This document shows positions 62,184-64,000 of a stretch of DNA of 64,000 nt, piece by piece (the first letter of the stretch is position 1; each line of letters opens with the position of its first letter). Position numbers and translations under genes: made by a program. This DNA is from Streptomyces flavofungini (GTDB lineage: Bacteria > Actinomycetota > Actinomycetes > Streptomycetales > Streptomycetaceae): the NCBI RefSeq assembly GCF_014650815.1, contig NZ_BMVR01000004.1, positions 434,001 to 498,000 on the forward strand, given 5' to 3'. Below the pieces are notes generated by a model that was not told the DNA's origin, made no database searches, and worked only from the letters and a program-made list of their open reading frames with translations.

Positions 62184-63521
62184 TCAGATGTTGCGGAAGC
62201 GGTTGATGGCGTCGAGGTGCAGGGCCCGCTTCTCCGCGTCGCGCACGCCGAGCCCCTCCTCGGGCGCCAGCGCGAGCACGCCGACCTTGCCCTGGTGGAG
62301 GTTGCGGTGCACGTCGTAGGCGGCCTGCCCGGTGTCCGCCAGGGAGTACACCTTGGAGAGCGTCGGGTGGATCCTGCCCTTGGCGATGAGCCGGTTGGCC
62401 TCCCAGGCCTCGCGGTAGTTGGCGAAGTGCGAGCCGATGATGCGCTTCAGGGACATCCACAGGTAGCGGTTGTCGTACTCGTGCATGTAGCCCGAGGTGG
62501 AGGCGCAGGTGGTGATGGTGCCGCCCTTGCGGGTGACGTAGACGCTGGCGCCGAAGGTCTCGCGGCCGGGGTGCTCGAAGACGATGTCGATGTCCTCGCC
62601 GCCGGTGAACTCGCGGATGCGCTTGCCGAAGCGCTTCCACTCCTTGGGGTCCTGGGTGCGCTCGTCCTTCCAGAACCGGTAACCCTCGGCGTTGCGGTCG
62701 ATGATCGCCTCGGCGCCCATCGCGCGGCAGATCTCCGCCTTCTGCGGGCTGCTCACCACACAGATCGGGTTGGCGCCACCGGCCAGCGCGAACTGCGTGG
62801 CGTACGAGCCGAGTCCACCGCTCGCGCCCCAGATGAGCACGTTGTCGCCCTGCTTCATGCCGGCGCCGTTGCGCGAGACGAGCTGGCGGTACGCGGTGGA
62901 GTTCACCAGGCCCGGCGCCGCCGCCTCCTCCCAGCTCAGGTGGTCCGGCTTCGGCATGAGCTGGTTGGACTTCACCAGGGCGATCTCCGCGAGGCCGCCG
63001 AAGTTGGTCTCGAAGCCCCAGATGCGCTGCTCCGGGTCGAGCATCGTGTCGTTGTGGCCGTCCGAGGACTCCAGCTCCACCGACAGGCAGTGCGCGACGA
63101 CCTCGTCGCCCGGGTGCCAGGCGTTCACGCCGGGGCCGGTACGCAGGACGACGCCCGCGAGGTCGGAGCCGATGATGTGGTACGGCAGGTCGTGGCGCTT
63201 GGTGAGGTCGCTCAACTTGCCGTAGCGCTCGAGGAATCCGAACGTCGACAGCGGCTCGAAGATCGACGTCCACACGGAGTTGTAGTTCACGGACGAGGCC
63301 ATCACGGCCACCAGGGCCTCGCCCGGGCCGAGTTCCGGCACCGGCACCTCGTCCAGGTGCAGCGACTTGCGCGGGTCCTTGTCGCGGGTGGCGAGCCCGG
63401 CGAACAGTTCCGTCTCGTCCTTGTGCACGGTCACGGCGCGGTACGACTCGGGCAGCGGCAGCGCGGCGAAGTCGGCGGCCGAGGTGTCCGGCGATTGGAT
63501 CGCGTCCAGGATTTCCTGCAT
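62184..63521 (-). CDS. ccr: Crotonyl-CoA carboxylase/reductase
   Basis: The ATG at 63521 with GGAGG seven bases upstream gives 445 residues, the standard length. MDR-type reductase features are YNSVWTSIFEPLSTFGFLER, YHIIGSDLAGVVLRTGPGV, the NADPH loop IWGASGGLGSYATQFALAGG, and the CCR-specific Asn/Phe/Glu/His CO2 pocket is suggested by EHPGRETFGASVY. It reductively carboxylates crotonyl-CoA to (2S)-ethylmalonyl-CoA, the committed step, and also supplies ethylmalonyl-CoA for polyketides. It is first in a five-gene operon, and its promoter shows paired motifs. Confidence 0.95.
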   Translation of the reverse strand: MQEILDAIQSPDTSAADFAALPLPESYRAVTVHKDETELFAGLATRDKDPRKSLHLDEVPVPELGPGEALVAVMASSVNYNSVWTSIFEPLSTFGFLERYGKLSDLTKRHDLPYHIIGSDLAGVVLRTGPGVNAWHPGDEVVAHCLSVELESSDGHNDTMLDPEQRIWGFETNFGGLAEIALVKSNQLMPKPDHLSWEEAAAPGLVNSTAYRQLVSRNGAGMKQGDNVLIWGASGGLGSYATQFALAGGANPICVVSSPQKAEICRAMGAEAIIDRNAEGYRFWKDERTQDPKEWKRFGKRIREFTGGEDIDIVFEHPGRETFGASVYVTRKGGTITTCASTSGYMHEYDNRYLWMSLKRIIGSHFANYREAWEANRLIAKGRIHPTLSKVYSLADTGQAAYDVHRNLHQGKVGVLALAPEEGLGVRDAEKRALHLDAINRFRNI

Positions 63522-63750
63522 GGGTTGCCTCCGGCGAAGGGCGCCACCGGGGGGTGGCGCTCTGAGGGGTACGTCGGGGTGGTGCTGGAAAGCGGGGTGG
63601 TGCCGTCGGTTCGGCGGAGGTGGTGCGGTGGCGGCGCCGTGGTGGGGCGCGGGGTGCCTGTGACGCAGGCGTCCGGGCGCGCTCGCCAATGGCTTGCGGG
63701 GACAGCGTCAGGGGGGAAGTTCTCCACCCGTCGGCCGCTCGGACAACATC

Positions 63751-63792
63751 AACGTATGACACCGCGTGCCAGTCGGCAAGACACTCAGTGCC
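63751..63792 (-). promoter_or_regulatory. Candidate ccr promoter with two GACACnnnGTGCC motifs
   Basis: On the minus strand, TTGCCG (63779-63774) and TACGTT (63756-63751) are separated by 17 bases, a good vegetative-type promoter. The spacer contains GACACCGCGTGCC (63758-63770, plus strand) and upstream lies GACACTCAGTGCC (63780-63792). The two sites are 22 bases apart, two helical turns, so a regulator could bind both on one face. The leader to the ATG is about 225 bases. Confidence 0.6.
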
Positions 63793-63833
63793 AACAATTT
63801 CTCTCAGTTGTCACCGGGCGGGTTCATCTGAGC

Positions 63834-63849
63834 GATGATCGATCATTGC
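63834..63849 (-). promoter_or_regulatory. 16-bp site GCAATGATCGATCATC upstream of ccr
   Basis: Reading on the minus strand, this is identical in all 16 bases to the site at 54220-54235. It lies 313 bases upstream of the ccr start and about 55 bases upstream of its candidate -35 box, a position suited to an activator. Confidence 0.75.
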
Positions 63850-63879
63850 AGGTCAGAGGGCGTGTGCGGGTGGGCTGTC

Positions 63880-63940
63880 CGTCGCGGGGCGCCCCAGCCC
63901 CACCCCTTTCCCGAAACCAGGGGCGCCGCGCCCCCTGAAC
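63880..63940. repeat. GC-rich interspersed repeat at the right edge
   Basis: The stretch contains GGGGCGCCCC, then a CCCAGCCCCACCCC segment, and AGGGGCG-CCG-CGCCCC hairpin (about 63919-63934). Its composition resembles the common Streptomyces intergenic repeat family rather than a gene. The remaining 63850-64000 bases show no supportable gene. A coding region to the right cannot be excluded. Confidence 0.5.
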
Positions 63941-64000
63941 CCCAGCCGCCGCTTGACGTCCCGTGCGGGTGCGGCAGCCCGCGCCGATCGTGGGGCGCGC

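Noticed and set aside
60115..63762. 1215-residue frame apparently fusing something to MeaA
   Set aside because: Only the part after ATG 62166 is MeaA-like. The upstream part is an out-of-frame reading of ccr, which has its own complete frame and ribosome binding site.

Overview
The window is high-GC actinobacterial DNA whose gene content points to a Streptomyces chromosome. The evidence is a strong G/C third-position bias in every gene, frequent GTG and TTG starts, a conservon (cvnABCD plus P450), an SsgA-like sporulation protein, F420-linked enzymes, and an ethylmalonyl-CoA operon followed by psd-pssA. From memory, the last block matches S. coelicolor SCO6473-SCO6467, and the hydantoinase block resembles SCO6412-SCO6417; neither was checked here. 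No rRNA, tRNA, CRISPR array, IS element or prophage was seen. This looks like chromosomal-arm housekeeping and accessory metabolism rather than a mobile island.

Layout. 1-5.6 kb: the 3' end of a fused pcaL, a metallo-beta-lactamase-fold protein, xthA, an interspersed repeat, a secreted SGNH hydrolase and two small conserved proteins. 5.7-9 kb: a four-gene glutamate-type ABC importer, closed by a long inverted repeat that covers the gluD stop. 9-16.1 kb: a secreted S15-type hydrolase, an L,D-transpeptidase lipoprotein, a membrane protein, a secreted gamma-glutamyltransferase, and a divergent methionine aminopeptidase / XRE-regulator pair sharing one palindrome. 16.1-19.7 kb: a MarR-regulated 14-TM exporter, then a Cmx-type chloramphenicol exporter with a long structured leader that contains a 9-codon, apparently leaderless ORF. 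21.5-32.2 kb: reductive pyrimidine/hydantoin catabolism (beta-ureidopropionase-like amidase, class III aminotransferase, dihydropyrimidinase, F420 oxidoreductase), an M9 collagenase, an FCD-type GntR regulator, a DHDPS-family lyase/aldolase and an NCS1 permease. 32.2-36.2 kb: a methyltransferase, a NarL-type two-component system, G-rich tandem repeats and a lipoprotein. 36.5-43.6 kb: a structured leader, cvnABCD, a P450 that lacks the ExxR arginine, a second orthodox P450 in convergent orientation, and an SsgA-like protein.

43.8-54.2 kb: a YwrD-type gamma-glutamyltransferase homologue, an inositol-phosphatase-family enzyme, a phytoene-desaturase-like oxidoreductase coupled to a frameshifted macrodomain gene, an Ada/AlkA fusion with an unusual repetitive N-terminus, ogt, NUDIX, a twice-frameshifted TPR gene and an ADP-ribosylglycohydrolase. 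54.4-63.5 kb: glycerate kinase, pssA-psd, then the ethylmalonyl-CoA operon read right to left (ccr, meaA, CitE-like lyase, MaoC hydratase, acyl-CoA dehydrogenase).

How the parts work together. Acetyl-CoA-derived crotonyl-CoA is carboxylated by Ccr, rearranged by MeaA, oxidised, hydrated and cleaved to glyoxylate and propionyl-CoA. Glycerate kinase can take glyoxylate-derived glycerate into central metabolism. Consistent with this link, an identical 16-bp palindromic site, GCAATGATCGATCATC, sits upstream of both ccr and the glycerate kinase. The best candidates for something undescribed are that shared site, the ribosome-sensing leader of the chloramphenicol exporter, the map/XRE control region, and the conservon with its motif-deficient P450 and SsgA-like neighbour. 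Three single-base frame breaks between 48.5 and 52.5 kb should be tested as possible assembly errors before being read as biology.
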